Assembly: GCF_016918855.1 (NCBI RefSeq)
Contig: NZ_JADKYB010000001.1
Span: 62,001-126,000, forward strand
Length of the DNA stretch: 64,000 nt
From: Actinacidiphila acididurans
Lineage (GTDB): Bacteria > Actinomycetota > Actinomycetes > Streptomycetales > Streptomycetaceae
Direction: 5' to 3'
Within the stretch, counting starts at the first letter, position 1. The number at the start of each line of letters is the position of its first letter. The notes beneath the pieces are model-generated. The model worked only from the letters and a program-made list of their open reading frames with translations. It had not been told where the DNA came from and made no database searches. A program made the translations under genes and the position numbers. Shown here one piece after another: positions 31,659 to 40,411 of the stretch.

Positions 31659-32498
31659 TCAGTCCTTGACGGCTCCGGCGGTGACGCCTGCGGCGACGTA
31701 GCGCTGTGCGAGCACGAGGAGGACGGCCGCCGGAATCGAGGCGACCACGGCCGTGGCCATGATGGCGTTCCACTCCTGGTTGTTGTTGCCGATGTACTTG
31801 TAGATGCCGAGCGTGATGGGCTTCATCCCGCCCCCGCCGTCGAGCGTGGTGGCGAAGACGAAATCCGACCAGGCCCACAGGAAGCCGAACAGGGAGACGG
31901 TGACAATCGCGTTGCGGCTGACCGGCAGCACGATCAGGAGGAACGTCCGCCAGGTCGTCGCACCGTCGATCTTCGCCGCGGCCATCAGTTCGTCGGGGAT
32001 GCCGGACATGAAGGCGGTGAAGATCATGACGCCGAAGGGCACGGCGATGGTCGAGTCGGCGACCACCAGGCCCCACCAGGTGTTCATGATCCCCAGGTTG
32101 AGGAAGATGCCGTAGAAGCCCATCGCCATCACGATGCCGGGGATCATCTGGGCGATCAGCAGGAGCAGGCCCACGGCGCCGGCGCCGCGCGGACGCAGCT
32201 TGGCCAGCGCGTACCCCGCGGGGGCGGAGAGCACGAGCGTGAGGGCGACCGTGCCGAGCCCGATGAGCAGGCTGGTGCCGAGATACGGCAGCTGGTCGTT
32301 CAGGACCGACCGGTAGCCGCTGAAGGTCGGGTGCAGCGGGAACAGGTCGGGCGGGTCCTTGCGCATCCGGCTCTGCGGGGTGAGGGACACGTTGATCATC
32401 CAGTACACCGGGAACAGCATGGCCGCCGTGAGCACCAGGCCGATCACGGTGTTGCGGCGGGAGCGCGGGGTCCGGGACCGGCGAACGGGGGTGGTCAT
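31659..32498 (-). CDS. ABC sugar importer permease, MalG type
   Basis: 279-residue inner-membrane subunit of a carbohydrate importer (CUT1 class). It has about six transmembrane segments and the cytoplasmic EAA-like loop that contacts the ATPase (MAAAKIDGATTWRTFLLIVLP). Its ATG overlaps the stop of the upstream permease (ATGA), indicating translational coupling. It closes the binding protein-permease-permease operon and is followed by a strong terminator. No ATPase gene is present; Streptomyces importers of this class use the shared MsiK ATPase. Confidence 0.93.
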   Translation of the reverse strand: MTTPVRRSRTPRSRRNTVIGLVLTAAMLFPVYWMINVSLTPQSRMRKDPPDLFPLHPTFSGYRSVLNDQLPYLGTSLLIGLGTVALTLVLSAPAGYALAKLRPRGAGAVGLLLLIAQMIPGIVMAMGFYGIFLNLGIMNTWWGLVVADSTIAVPFGVMIFTAFMSGIPDELMAAAKIDGATTWRTFLLIVLPVSRNAIVTVSLFGFLWAWSDFVFATTLDGGGGMKPITLGIYKYIGNNNQEWNAIMATAVVASIPAAVLLVLAQRYVAAGVTAGAVKD

Positions 32499-33484
32499 GC
32501 CGCCTGCCTCCTTTGCACACGGATGTACAGCAGGCCGAAGAGCAGGGCGATGAGGATGAGGATGTTGCCGACCGCGGCGCCGGGGCCGAACTCCGGCAGG
32601 AGGGAGCCGAAGCCGAGGCGGTAGGACCAGGTGGCCAGCGTGGAGGAGGAGTCGCCCGGGCCGCCTCTGGTCATGATCCAGATGAGGTCGAAGACCTTGA
32701 GGGTGTAGATCAGGCCGAGCAGGAGGGTGATCGCGGAGACCGGCCGCAGCAGCGGGAAGGTGATCCGCCGGAACTGCTGCCAGGTGCTCGCGCCGTCCAG
32801 GGCGGCGGCCTCGTACAGCTCGGCGGGGATGTTCTGGAGGCCGCTGTAGAGGATGACCAGGTTGAAGGGGATGCCGATCCAGATGTTCGCGACGATCACC
32901 GAGGTCAGTGCCCACGACGGCGAGGTCAGCCAGTCCACCTTCCCGACCCCGATCAGGTGGAGAACGTAGTTGACGACGCCCGACTCGCTGTTGAGCATCC
33001 ACGACCAGGTCGAGGCCGACACGATCAGTGGCAGCAGCCAGGGGATGAGGAACAGCGCCCGCAGGGTCGGGGCCAGCCGGAAGCCGCGGTTGAAGAAGAC
33101 CGCGAGGGCCAGCCCGATCGCGTACTGGAAGACGATGGACACCACGGTGAACACCATCGTGTTGCGCAATGCGGTGGCGAATGTGGGGTCGTGCACGACC
33201 TGGCGGAAGTTGTCCCAGCCGGAGAAGGGCGCTCCGCCCTGCACGAAGGACCGGACGGTGTAGTGCCGTACCGACAGGTCCACATTCCGGTAGAGCGGGT
33301 AGGCGTAGAAGACGCCGAGATAGATCACCACCGGGGCCAGGAAGGCCCAGGCGGCGAGCCGCGTCCGTCGGTCGCGGCCGCGTCGGCCGCGCGGCGGGTC
33401 GCCCGGCGCGGGGCGCGAGTCCTCGTGGGTCGTCCCCGGTACGGCCGGCGGCCGCTGCAAGCCGTCGGCGTGGGCAGTGGTCAT
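32495..33484 (-). CDS. ABC sugar importer permease, MalF type
   Basis: 329-residue partner permease with a 50-residue charged cytoplasmic N-terminus and six predicted membrane segments. The EAA loop reads EAAALDGASTWQQFRRITFPLLRP. ATG 33484 follows GAGGAG. A 196-bp gap with a strong hairpin separates it from the binding-protein gene upstream, which would keep the binding protein more abundant than the membrane subunits. Substrate unknown; the neighbours suggest arabino- or galacto-oligosaccharides. Confidence 0.93.
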   Translation of the reverse strand: MTTAHADGLQRPPAVPGTTHEDSRPAPGDPPRGRRGRDRRTRLAAWAFLAPVVIYLGVFYAYPLYRNVDLSVRHYTVRSFVQGGAPFSGWDNFRQVVHDPTFATALRNTMVFTVVSIVFQYAIGLALAVFFNRGFRLAPTLRALFLIPWLLPLIVSASTWSWMLNSESGVVNYVLHLIGVGKVDWLTSPSWALTSVIVANIWIGIPFNLVILYSGLQNIPAELYEAAALDGASTWQQFRRITFPLLRPVSAITLLLGLIYTLKVFDLIWIMTRGGPGDSSSTLATWSYRLGFGSLLPEFGPGAAVGNILILIALLFGLLYIRVQRRQAA

Positions 33485-33530
33485 GCGTGCTCCTCGATCA
33501 GTGGGCTGCGCGAACGGACGCCGGTGTGTG

Positions 33531-33576
33531 CCGGCGCCGTCGCGGTACCGGGGAGGGAGGACAGCGACGGCGCCGG
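33531..33576 (-). terminator. Intra-operon hairpin between binding protein and permease
   Basis: CCGGCGCCGTCGC (33531-33543) pairs perfectly with GCGACGGCGCCGG (33564-33576) with a 20-nt loop. Its position suggests partial termination or mRNA 3-prime protection for the binding-protein message. Confidence 0.6.
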
Positions 33577-33680
33577 AGCCGCTGTGCCACCGGGACGGGC
33601 GGCGGCACAGCGGAGTACCTGCGAGGTGCCTCATCGGACACCGGCATCCGGCCGGTCTCCGGTGAGGCGGACACCCGGGA

Positions 33681-34925
33681 TCAGTTCTGGTGGTTCTCGG
33701 CGGCCTTCTGTGCGGCTTCCAGCGCGGACCGGGGGCTCGTGCCGCCGGACAGCGCGCCCTGGACGGCAGTCCACAACTGCTGGGAGATCACCGGGTAGCG
33801 GGTGCCCAGGCCGTCGCTGGTCCGCCCGCGGGCGGTGGCCACGGCCGCGACCCACGGCTTGAGCTCGGGCGTCGCGGTCACCTGCTGGCTCTGCGCCGTA
33901 CCGGTGGGCGCGACGTACGACAAGGTGGTGTCGGTGGCCAGCAGGCTGGAGTCGCTGGTGAGGCAGGACACGATCTGCGCCGATGCCTTGTAGCGGGCGC
34001 TGTCCTTCTGCACGGGTACGGTCACGAACTCCCCGCCCGTGGGCGCGGGAGCCGCACCGCCGTCCTGCCCCGGGATGGAGATCACGCCGTACGGGAAGCC
34101 GGCCTTCTTGGCGTTGCCCAACTGCCAGGTGCCGTTCTCCCCGAAGGCGTACTGGCCGGTGGCGAACTCCTGCCAGCTCGTGGTCTGGGTGTTGTTCAGC
34201 ACGTCGTTGGGCGCCAGGCCCTGGGAGACCCAGTCCTTCCACAAGGACAGCGCGGCCTCACCGTTCCCGTTGTCCAGGTGCGTCAGGTCGCCCTTGGCTC
34301 CCCAGAACCACGGCAGGAACTGGAAACTGCCCTCCTCCGTGCCGATCGCGGAGAAGGTGATGCCCTTCTTGCCGGCCGCCTTGACCTTCTTCAGCGCCGC
34401 GGTCAGGGAGTTCCAGTCCTTGACCGAGGCCGGATCGACGTGAGCGGCGGCCAGCACGTTCTTGTTGTAGAACAGGGCGAGCGTGTTGGCGCCGATGGGT
34501 ACTCCGTACGGAGACCCGTCGACGACGCCGGCACCGATGATGTTGGTCTGGATCGACGTGGTCGAGATGCCCACGTCGCTCATCCTGTTCAGGATCCCGG
34601 CCTGGACGAGCGTGGAGACCACCGGATTGTCCACCAGCATGACGTCCGGCGCATCCCCCTGCTGGGCGGCCAGCAGCGCCTTGTTGCCCAGGTCGGTCGT
34701 GTCGTACGCGGTGCGCTTGACGGTCACCCCGGCCTTGGTGCCGCAGGACGCGACGAGCTTGCCCCATGCCGAGGTGCCGTCGAACTGGGGATAGGGGTCC
34801 CAGAAGGTGTACGTCCCCGAAGCCGCGGACGAGGAGGAGCCGCTGCCGGAGCCGCCGCAGGCGGTGATGCCGGTCAGCGCGGCGCAGGCCGCAACGGCGG
34901 CGATGGCGGTGCGCGTGTGTCTCAT
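33681..34925 (-). CDS. ABC importer sugar-binding lipoprotein
   Basis: 414 residues. A lipoprotein signal ends at Cys23 (GITAC), followed by a glycine-serine linker and a type-I (CUT1) solute-binding fold with YTFWDPYPQFDG, PDVMLVDNP, GVPIGANTLALFYNK and WNSLTAALKKV. It would capture an oligosaccharide outside the membrane and deliver it to the two permeases downstream. ATG 34925 follows AAGGA. The gene lies directly downstream of the cytoplasmic GH127 gene on the same strand (92 bp gap), so imported sugar is probably a GH127 substrate. Confidence 0.92.
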   Translation of the reverse strand: MRHTRTAIAAVAACAALTGITACGGSGSGSSSSAASGTYTFWDPYPQFDGTSAWGKLVASCGTKAGVTVKRTAYDTTDLGNKALLAAQQGDAPDVMLVDNPVVSTLVQAGILNRMSDVGISTTSIQTNIIGAGVVDGSPYGVPIGANTLALFYNKNVLAAAHVDPASVKDWNSLTAALKKVKAAGKKGITFSAIGTEEGSFQFLPWFWGAKGDLTHLDNGNGEAALSLWKDWVSQGLAPNDVLNNTQTTSWQEFATGQYAFGENGTWQLGNAKKAGFPYGVISIPGQDGGAAPAPTGGEFVTVPVQKDSARYKASAQIVSCLTSDSSLLATDTTLSYVAPTGTAQSQQVTATPELKPWVAAVATARGRTSDGLGTRYPVISQQLWTAVQGALSGGTSPRSALEAAQKAAENHQN

Positions 34926-35017
34926 GACGGTCCTTGCTGGGTGCGGGATGGGTGCGGGTGAGGAGCAGCGAGCCGCCCGGGCGGGCGGGGCCGAGTCGAC
35001 CGGTTCCGGAACACGGC

Positions 35018-36961
35018 CTAGCGGGTGGGAAGCCACACCCGCATGGATCCGTCCTGCCGGTTGGCCCAGGAGTAGTAGGGGACGGCGGTCAGGTTCAGGC
35101 CGGTGTCCGGAAGAGATGCGGGCCGGCCGGGGTCGGTGGCGCCTCGGTACGGCCACCAGCCGGCGGCCGGCAGGGTGCGCCGGCGGCCGGTGGCCGTCAC
35201 GGTAACGACGCCGCCGAGAAGTCCGGGGCGATGCACTTCGGTGAGGGGCCGGCCGGTGTCGATCACGACGTCGTCGAGGCCGCCGCCCGGATGGTCGACC
35301 CCCTCCAGGCAGTACACGAGTGGACCGCGTTCGATCGCGACGCAGCCGCGTACCGCGTCCACCCGGGGATCCGCCTCGACCAGCCGCGGGGTCAGGACCA
35401 GGTCGAGCGTCACCCGGTCCTCCGGCGCCCAGACCCGCTCCAGCCGCAGCCAGCCGTCGTCCGAGACGGTGGCCGCGGGGGTGCCGCCGTTCACCGACAG
35501 CCGGTGGTCGGTGCACCACTGCGGGATGCGCAAGGACAGGGTCCACGGTGTGTCCGCGGGGCATTCCTCGACGGTGATCCGGATGGTCCCGGACCACGGA
35601 TAATCGGTGTGAGCGCTCACAACAAGGGGCGCGCCGTTGATCTCGGCCGTGTAGCGGCCGGTGGCGTACTGGTGGAGCTGCAGCCCGGTGCTGTCGGTGG
35701 AGGCGACGTAGTGCTCCAGGCTGGCCAGCAGTCGCATCACGTTGGGCGGGCAGCAGGCACAGCGGAACCAGCGGGTACGGCGGGCGGACTGGTCGCCGCC
35801 GGTATCGGTGTGCCCGTCCCTGACCTGCAGCGGGTTGACGTACAGCCAGCGCTCGCCGTCCAGCGAGATGCCGGCCAGCAGGCCGTTGAACAAGGTGCGC
35901 TCGATCAGGTCGCTGTAACGGGCCTTCCCGGTCAGCAGCGCCATCCGCCAGCTGAACTGCACCGACCCGATCGCCGCGCAGGTCTCGCAGTACGCCCTTT
36001 CGTTGGGCAGCTCGTACGGGTCACCGAAGTCCTCCTCGTCATGGTGCGCGCCGAGGCCCCCGGTGATGTGGGTCTTGGTGGCCACCATCGCCGCCCACAA
36101 CCGCTCGCAGGCGGTGAGCAGTTCGCCGTCGCCGGTCTCGGTGGCGAGGTCGGCCGCGGCGGCCAGCAGGTAGAGCTGCCGCACCGCGTGCCCTTCGACG
36201 GTCTCCTGCTCCCGCAGCGGCACCCGGTCCTGGCAGTACGCCTCGCCGCCGAGCAGCCCGTGTCCGTGCCGGTCCACGAAGTACCCGGCCAGAGACAGGT
36301 ACCGCCGCTCACCGGTTTCCCGGTAGAGCTCGACCAGGGCCGTCTCCACTTCCGGGTGGCCGTCGAAGCCGTCGATCGGCTTGTCCCGGCCGAAGACCGT
36401 GTCCAGGTGGTCGGCGAAGCGCACCGCCACCTTCAGCAGCTCCTTCTCACCGGTGGTCCGGCGGTGGGCGACCGCCGCCTGGATCAGATGGCCGGCGCAG
36501 TACAGCTCGTGGCCCCAGCGCAGGTCCTCGTAGCGTCGGCCGCCTTTGGCGACCTGGAACCAGGTGTTGAGATAGCCGTCCGGCTGCTGGGCGGCGGCCA
36601 CCAGGCCGGTGATCCGGCGCACTTCGGCGGCCAGGTCCTCGTTCCCGGGCGTGGCGGACGAGCCGAGCTGCCAGGCCGCCGCTTCGAGCCACTTGTAGAC
36701 GTCGGAGTCCATGAAGGGGAAGTCGCCCCGGAACGTGCCCTCGGCGGCGCCCGCCGCGGCACGCAGGTTGTCCAGATTTCCGGCCGACTCCAGCAGCCGT
36801 GGTCCCTGCGGAACTGCGACCCGTCCGTTGACCTCGCGGCGGTCGTGCCAGAAGCCGCCCAGGATGTCCGCCCCGGCGACCGGGCGCAGGGCGGTCCGGG
36901 CCTCGGGGCTCAGCCGGACGGGACCGGCCGGAGCGGGCGGTGGCGGATTGCTGTCGGCCAT
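35018..36961 (-). CDS. Cytoplasmic GH127 beta-L-arabinofuranosidase
   Basis: 647 residues without a signal peptide, so it acts on imported sugar. The zinc-cysteine catalytic site of Bifidobacterium HypBA1 is recognisable: Glu326 and Cys328 in YCETCAA, and Cys403-Cys404 in RCACCPPN, with Cys403 the expected nucleophile. The upstream DEEDFGDPYELPN block is also typical. GH127 enzymes release beta-L-arabinofuranose, as in hydroxyproline-rich glycoproteins or rhamnogalacturonan II. ATG 36961 follows GGGAG. The gene has its own promoter at 37.1 kb and is divergent from a LacI regulator. Its coding sequence contains a perfect TGTGAGCGCTCACA palindrome. Confidence 0.92.
   Translation of the reverse strand: MADSNPPPPAPAGPVRLSPEARTALRPVAGADILGGFWHDRREVNGRVAVPQGPRLLESAGNLDNLRAAAGAAEGTFRGDFPFMDSDVYKWLEAAAWQLGSSATPGNEDLAAEVRRITGLVAAAQQPDGYLNTWFQVAKGGRRYEDLRWGHELYCAGHLIQAAVAHRRTTGEKELLKVAVRFADHLDTVFGRDKPIDGFDGHPEVETALVELYRETGERRYLSLAGYFVDRHGHGLLGGEAYCQDRVPLREQETVEGHAVRQLYLLAAAADLATETGDGELLTACERLWAAMVATKTHITGGLGAHHDEEDFGDPYELPNERAYCETCAAIGSVQFSWRMALLTGKARYSDLIERTLFNGLLAGISLDGERWLYVNPLQVRDGHTDTGGDQSARRTRWFRCACCPPNVMRLLASLEHYVASTDSTGLQLHQYATGRYTAEINGAPLVVSAHTDYPWSGTIRITVEECPADTPWTLSLRIPQWCTDHRLSVNGGTPAATVSDDGWLRLERVWAPEDRVTLDLVLTPRLVEADPRVDAVRGCVAIERGPLVYCLEGVDHPGGGLDDVVIDTGRPLTEVHRPGLLGGVVTVTATGRRRTLPAAGWWPYRGATDPGRPASLPDTGLNLTAVPYYSWANRQDGSMRVWLPTR
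35608..35621. promoter_or_regulatory. Perfect operator TGTGAGCGCTCACA inside GH127
   Basis: Identical to the operator before the GH54 gene at 7204. It lies deep in the GH127 coding sequence, encoding part of VVSAHTD, about 680 bp upstream of the binding-protein start. Confidence 0.55.
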
Positions 36962-37094
36962 GGATCTCCCTGGAAAGTCCACTCGGCGTGAGGTGGGCAG
37001 CGGCGGTTGCCGGGGGACCGAGGAAGCAGGCCGACGGCATCGCCGCTGGGTGCGATGAAACGCGGAAACTTTGAGCAATGGTTTTCTTGCCGGT

Positions 37095-37124
37095 AACCTA
37101 GAAGCGCTGCTCCAGGAGAGTCAA
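37095..37124 (-). promoter_or_regulatory. GH127 promoter TTGACT-18-TAGGTT
   Basis: Minus strand TTGACT (37124-37119), 18 bp, TAGGTT (37100-37095) in the context CTTCTAGGTT shared with the promoters at 149 and 40240. Downstream lies a GAAAAC/GTTTCC inverted pair (37064-37086) that may be the operator of the adjacent LacI regulator. Confidence 0.65.
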
Positions 37125-37224
37125 GACGCGTGCACACCCGGGAATCGGGTCCTCGGCAACGCTTGGGATGCGAGCCGCGTCCTGGCAGGATGGACGCAAC
37201 CGTAGGGTGAGCAAAGGATTGTCC

Positions 37225-38244
37225 GTGACTGAAACCGACCGGCGCCCGCCGCCGGGGCGCGTGACACTGACCGACGTGGCGACCCTGGCCGGCGTCAGCG
37301 TGGGTACCGCGTCCAAGGCCCTGAGCGGCAACGGACGCATGCGGCCCGAGACGCGCGACCGGGTTCTGGAGGCGGCGCGGCGCCTGGACTTCCAGCCCAA
37401 CGAACAGGCCCGGGCGCTGCTGGCCGGACGGACCTGGACGGTCGGGCTCGTCACCACCGACGGGATCGGCCGGTTCAGCACCCCGGTGCTGCTCGGCGCC
37501 GAGGACGCGCTGGGCGCCGGCAAGATCTCCGTTCTGCTGTGCGACACGCGCGGCGACGCGATCCGCGAGCGCCACTACGTGGAGACCCTCCTGGCGCGCA
37601 GGGTGGACGGCATCATCGTCACGGGACGGCGTACCGACCCGCGGCCGCCGCTGGCCGGCCTGCGCGACGTCCCGACGGTGTACGCCCTGTCCCCGTCGGA
37701 GGATCCCGCGGACATGTCCGTCGCCTCCGACGACGAGGGGGGAGCCCGGCTCGCCACGGAACACCTGATCACCTCGGGGCGGCGGCACATCGCCCACGTG
37801 TCCGGTCCGGCTCATCACGCCGCGGCCCAGCACCGCGCCCGCCTGACCCACGACCTGCTGGGGCAGGCGGGGCTGGAACTGTCCGGCGGCAAGGTCCACT
37901 TCGGCGACTGGAGCGAGGCGTGGGGGAGACGCGCGGCCCGTACCGTCCTGCGGGCGGCGCCGGACACCGACGCGTTCTTCTGCGCGAACGACCAGATCGC
38001 TCGCGGCGTCACCGACACGCTGCGGGAGGAGGGTCGCCGCGTACCCGATGACATCGCTGTCATCGGGTACGACAACTGGGACGTCATGGCACTGGCGGCC
38101 CGGCCTCCCCTGACGACCGTCGACATGAACCTCAACGAGATCGGCAGGATCGCCGCCCTGCGGCTGCTCGACGCCATCGACGGGAGGACTGTCGGCGGTG
38201 TGCGGACCGTTGCCTGCCGGCTGGTCGTCCGCGAATCGGCGTGA
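37225..38244 (+). CDS. LacI-family transcriptional regulator
   Basis: 339 residues with the DNA-binding domain TLTDVATLAGVSVGTASKAL and hinge FQPNEQARALLAGRT, then a full effector domain (VIGYDNWDVMALAARPPLTTVD). GTG 37225 was chosen because AAAGGA lies 6 nt upstream; an in-frame GTG at 37207 lacks an SD. It is divergent from GH127 and upstream of the minus-strand clan-A glycosidase. Both those genes have the same promoter type with GGAAA/TTTTC sequences just downstream of the -10, so they are its most likely targets. Effector probably arabinose-related, by context only. Confidence 0.92.
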   Translation: MTETDRRPPPGRVTLTDVATLAGVSVGTASKALSGNGRMRPETRDRVLEAARRLDFQPNEQARALLAGRTWTVGLVTTDGIGRFSTPVLLGAEDALGAGKISVLLCDTRGDAIRERHYVETLLARRVDGIIVTGRRTDPRPPLAGLRDVPTVYALSPSEDPADMSVASDDEGGARLATEHLITSGRRHIAHVSGPAHHAAAQHRARLTHDLLGQAGLELSGGKVHFGDWSEAWGRRAARTVLRAAPDTDAFFCANDQIARGVTDTLREEGRRVPDDIAVIGYDNWDVMALAARPPLTTVDMNLNEIGRIAALRLLDAIDGRTVGGVRTVACRLVVRESA

Positions 38245-38300
38245 CCACGGCCGCTTCCGGATCCGGGGCGCGGGGGAGGGGGGACGGGGTCCGTCGTGGT

Positions 38301-38318
38301 GCGGCGGCCGGCCGCCGC
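38301..38318. terminator. Palindrome between convergent LacI and glycosidase genes
   Basis: GCGGCGGCCGGCCGCCGC is a perfect 18-bp palindrome in the 121-bp gap between convergent stops; it probably forms a small hairpin that ends either transcript. Confidence 0.45.
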
Positions 38319-38365
38319 CCCCGCAGGAACGGGGGAGGCGACCGGACCGCGGAACGGCCGACGAT

Positions 38366-40102
38366 TCAGCGGGCACTGAGCTTCCACAGGTGGTCGGCGG
38401 TGCCGTTGTCGTCCCACTGCAGGACCTGGGCGCCGCTGCCGGTGCTCATGTTCTGCACGCCCAGCACCAGGTTGCTGTTGTAGTTGACGATCTTGTCGTA
38501 GCCGGTGCCGTCGGGCACGATCCGCCACAGGTGGTCGGGGGTGCCGTTGTCGCCCCAGATGAGAGCGGTGCCGCCGTCCGAGGTGCTCTCGTTGGTGATG
38601 CCGAGCAGCAGTCCGCTCGCCTGGTTGCGGATCTTGTACAGGCCGGAGCCGGCGGACACCACGGCCCAGGTCTGCGTGGCCGAGCCAGTCGGGGTGGCCT
38701 GGTCGACCAGGGTGCCCTGGGCGGTGCCCCCGTTGGCGGTGTCGAGCGCGAGGCCGCTGTTCTTGTTCGTGACCTGGTAGGTGCCGTCGAGTGCGGAGCC
38801 GCCGCTCGCCGGCGTGATCACGATGTGGTAGCCGTAGGCGCTGTTGGCGGTCACCGGAACCGTGATCGAGCCGTTGCTCACCGGGTAGTCGGACTCGGAC
38901 AGGGTGGTGGGGCCGGAGACGGCGGTGGTGCGTCCGGGGGAGGGGGTGTACTCGACCTTGACGTGCACGCTCGATCCGAGCGCGGGCAGCGCGTTGAGCC
39001 CGTTGACGGTCACGGCCGAGTCGCCCGAGCTGCCGCCGAAGATGACGTCGACCTCGTTGCCGGCGCTGTTGCGGGAAGCCGCTCCGTCGATGCCGGTCTG
39101 GGCCGGCGGCGTGGTGCCGACCATGGAACCGCTCATGTCGGCGTACCACTTGTAGAGCCAGTAGGCGCCGTTGGGGCTGCCGCCCTGGCCCGTGAGCAGG
39201 TCGCCCAGCGCCCCGGACTGGTTCCAGAAGGCGAGTTCGGCGTCGTGCACGCCGTAGCGCTCGAATTTGGCGATGTATCCGACCAGGGCGCCGGGGACGC
39301 CGACTTCGGAGGGCGCGGCGTATTCCTCGATGGCGATCGGACGCGGGCTGATGCCGTACTTCTGTTCCAGGGAGGTGACGGTGGCGATGTCGCCCTGGAT
39401 CTTGGACGACCGGATGAGTTCGTGCCAGGCGATGATGTCCGGCACGGTGTTGGTGGCGACCGCGTTCTTGAGGAAGTTGTCCATGTCGCCGATGTTGTCC
39501 GAGAAGCTCGGGCCCTGGATCGGCGTCGTGGTGTCCTTCGACCGGATCTCGCGGTAGGTCCTGGTCCAGAAGTCCTCGAACGTGCCGTTGGCGGAGAGCC
39601 AGGTGTTGTCGGACTCGTTCCAGGGGGCGTAGGCGGCCAGGTCGGTGATGCCCGACGCCTTGGTCTGGGCGATCTGGTCGTCGACCACGCTCAGCCAGTT
39701 GCTCCAGCTGAACTGGTAGGGCCAGCCGGCGTAGTAGTCGGAGAGGCGGTTGACGACCTTGGCACCGGCCCGGGCGGCTTTGGGCGCGACGGTGAGGATG
39801 TCGCCGGTGGGCTGCTGGTGGCCGCCCTGGGGTTTTTGCACGAAGGTGTTGGGCTTGATGGCCTGGACGAGGTTGTCGGCCGGGGTCGTGGCGTTCGCCA
39901 GACCGTACAGACTGCCGGTCGCCACATGGGTGACCGGCCGCAGGGTCTGGTTGGCGTTGACCACCAGGGTCGTGGACGGGGTGGGAGCGGCTTGGGCGGA
40001 CGTGCCGATGAGCGCGGCGGAGGCCGCGGTCAGCGCTGCGGCTCCCAGTCCGACGGCGCGCCCGAGGGGGCGCCGGGACCGGAGATGCGCGAAACCACGC
40101 AT
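38366..40102 (-). CDS. Secreted clan-A glycoside hydrolase (possibly GH39-like) with ricin-type domain
   Basis: 578 residues: signal peptide 1-39, a barrel about 45-340, a beta domain, and a lectin domain about 440-578 with three repeats ending in QTWAV, DHLWRI and DHLWKL. APWNES and IEEYA look like the acid/base and nucleophile of a clan-A retaining enzyme. Other features are LYGLAN, KPNTFVQKP and PDIIAWHEL. I place it tentatively near GH39, whose members include xylosidases and the gum-arabic galactosyl-arabinofuranosidase, but the family is uncertain. An ATG 9 bases upstream (40111) is also possible. It shares its promoter type with GH127, suggesting joint control by the LacI regulator between them. 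Confidence 0.62.
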   Translation of the reverse strand: MRGFAHLRSRRPLGRAVGLGAAALTAASAALIGTSAQAAPTPSTTLVVNANQTLRPVTHVATGSLYGLANATTPADNLVQAIKPNTFVQKPQGGHQQPTGDILTVAPKAARAGAKVVNRLSDYYAGWPYQFSWSNWLSVVDDQIAQTKASGITDLAAYAPWNESDNTWLSANGTFEDFWTRTYREIRSKDTTTPIQGPSFSDNIGDMDNFLKNAVATNTVPDIIAWHELIRSSKIQGDIATVTSLEQKYGISPRPIAIEEYAAPSEVGVPGALVGYIAKFERYGVHDAELAFWNQSGALGDLLTGQGGSPNGAYWLYKWYADMSGSMVGTTPPAQTGIDGAASRNSAGNEVDVIFGGSSGDSAVTVNGLNALPALGSSVHVKVEYTPSPGRTTAVSGPTTLSESDYPVSNGSITVPVTANSAYGYHIVITPASGGSALDGTYQVTNKNSGLALDTANGGTAQGTLVDQATPTGSATQTWAVVSAGSGLYKIRNQASGLLLGITNESTSDGGTALIWGDNGTPDHLWRIVPDGTGYDKIVNYNSNLVLGVQNMSTGSGAQVLQWDDNGTADHLWKLSAR

Positions 40103-40239
40103 GGGGAACATGCCCTTCTGATGAGTCGGCAGGTGTGTGCGGCAGCCGTCACTCCGGTGACCGGGTCCGTCCGTCCTACGGACCCGGCACCGAGGGGGTA
40201 CCTGCGGCTGCGCAATTGAGAAAAGGATTTTCCGACGAC

Positions 40240-40268
40240 AACGTAGAAGTGTTGCCATGGCTGGTCAA
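40240..40268 (-). promoter_or_regulatory. Promoter TTGACC-17-TACGTT with downstream GAAAAGGATTTTC
   Basis: Minus strand TTGACC (40268-40263), 17 bp, TACGTT (40245-40240), in the CTTCTACGTT context. The near-palindrome GAAAAGGATTTTC at 40220-40232 lies just downstream of the -10, a repressor position. Confidence 0.65.
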
Positions 40269-40411
40269 GTAAGCGGACAGAATCCCGCAACACCCGCCCT
40301 CCGGACTTCAACGGGTCGCGGGGAACGCCCGGACCTTTCCGAGAATCCCTTTTCCCACCCGTTGTCCCGCGCGATCGGTGCGGTTCACCGGCGGCCGGCC
40401 GCCCGGGCGTT

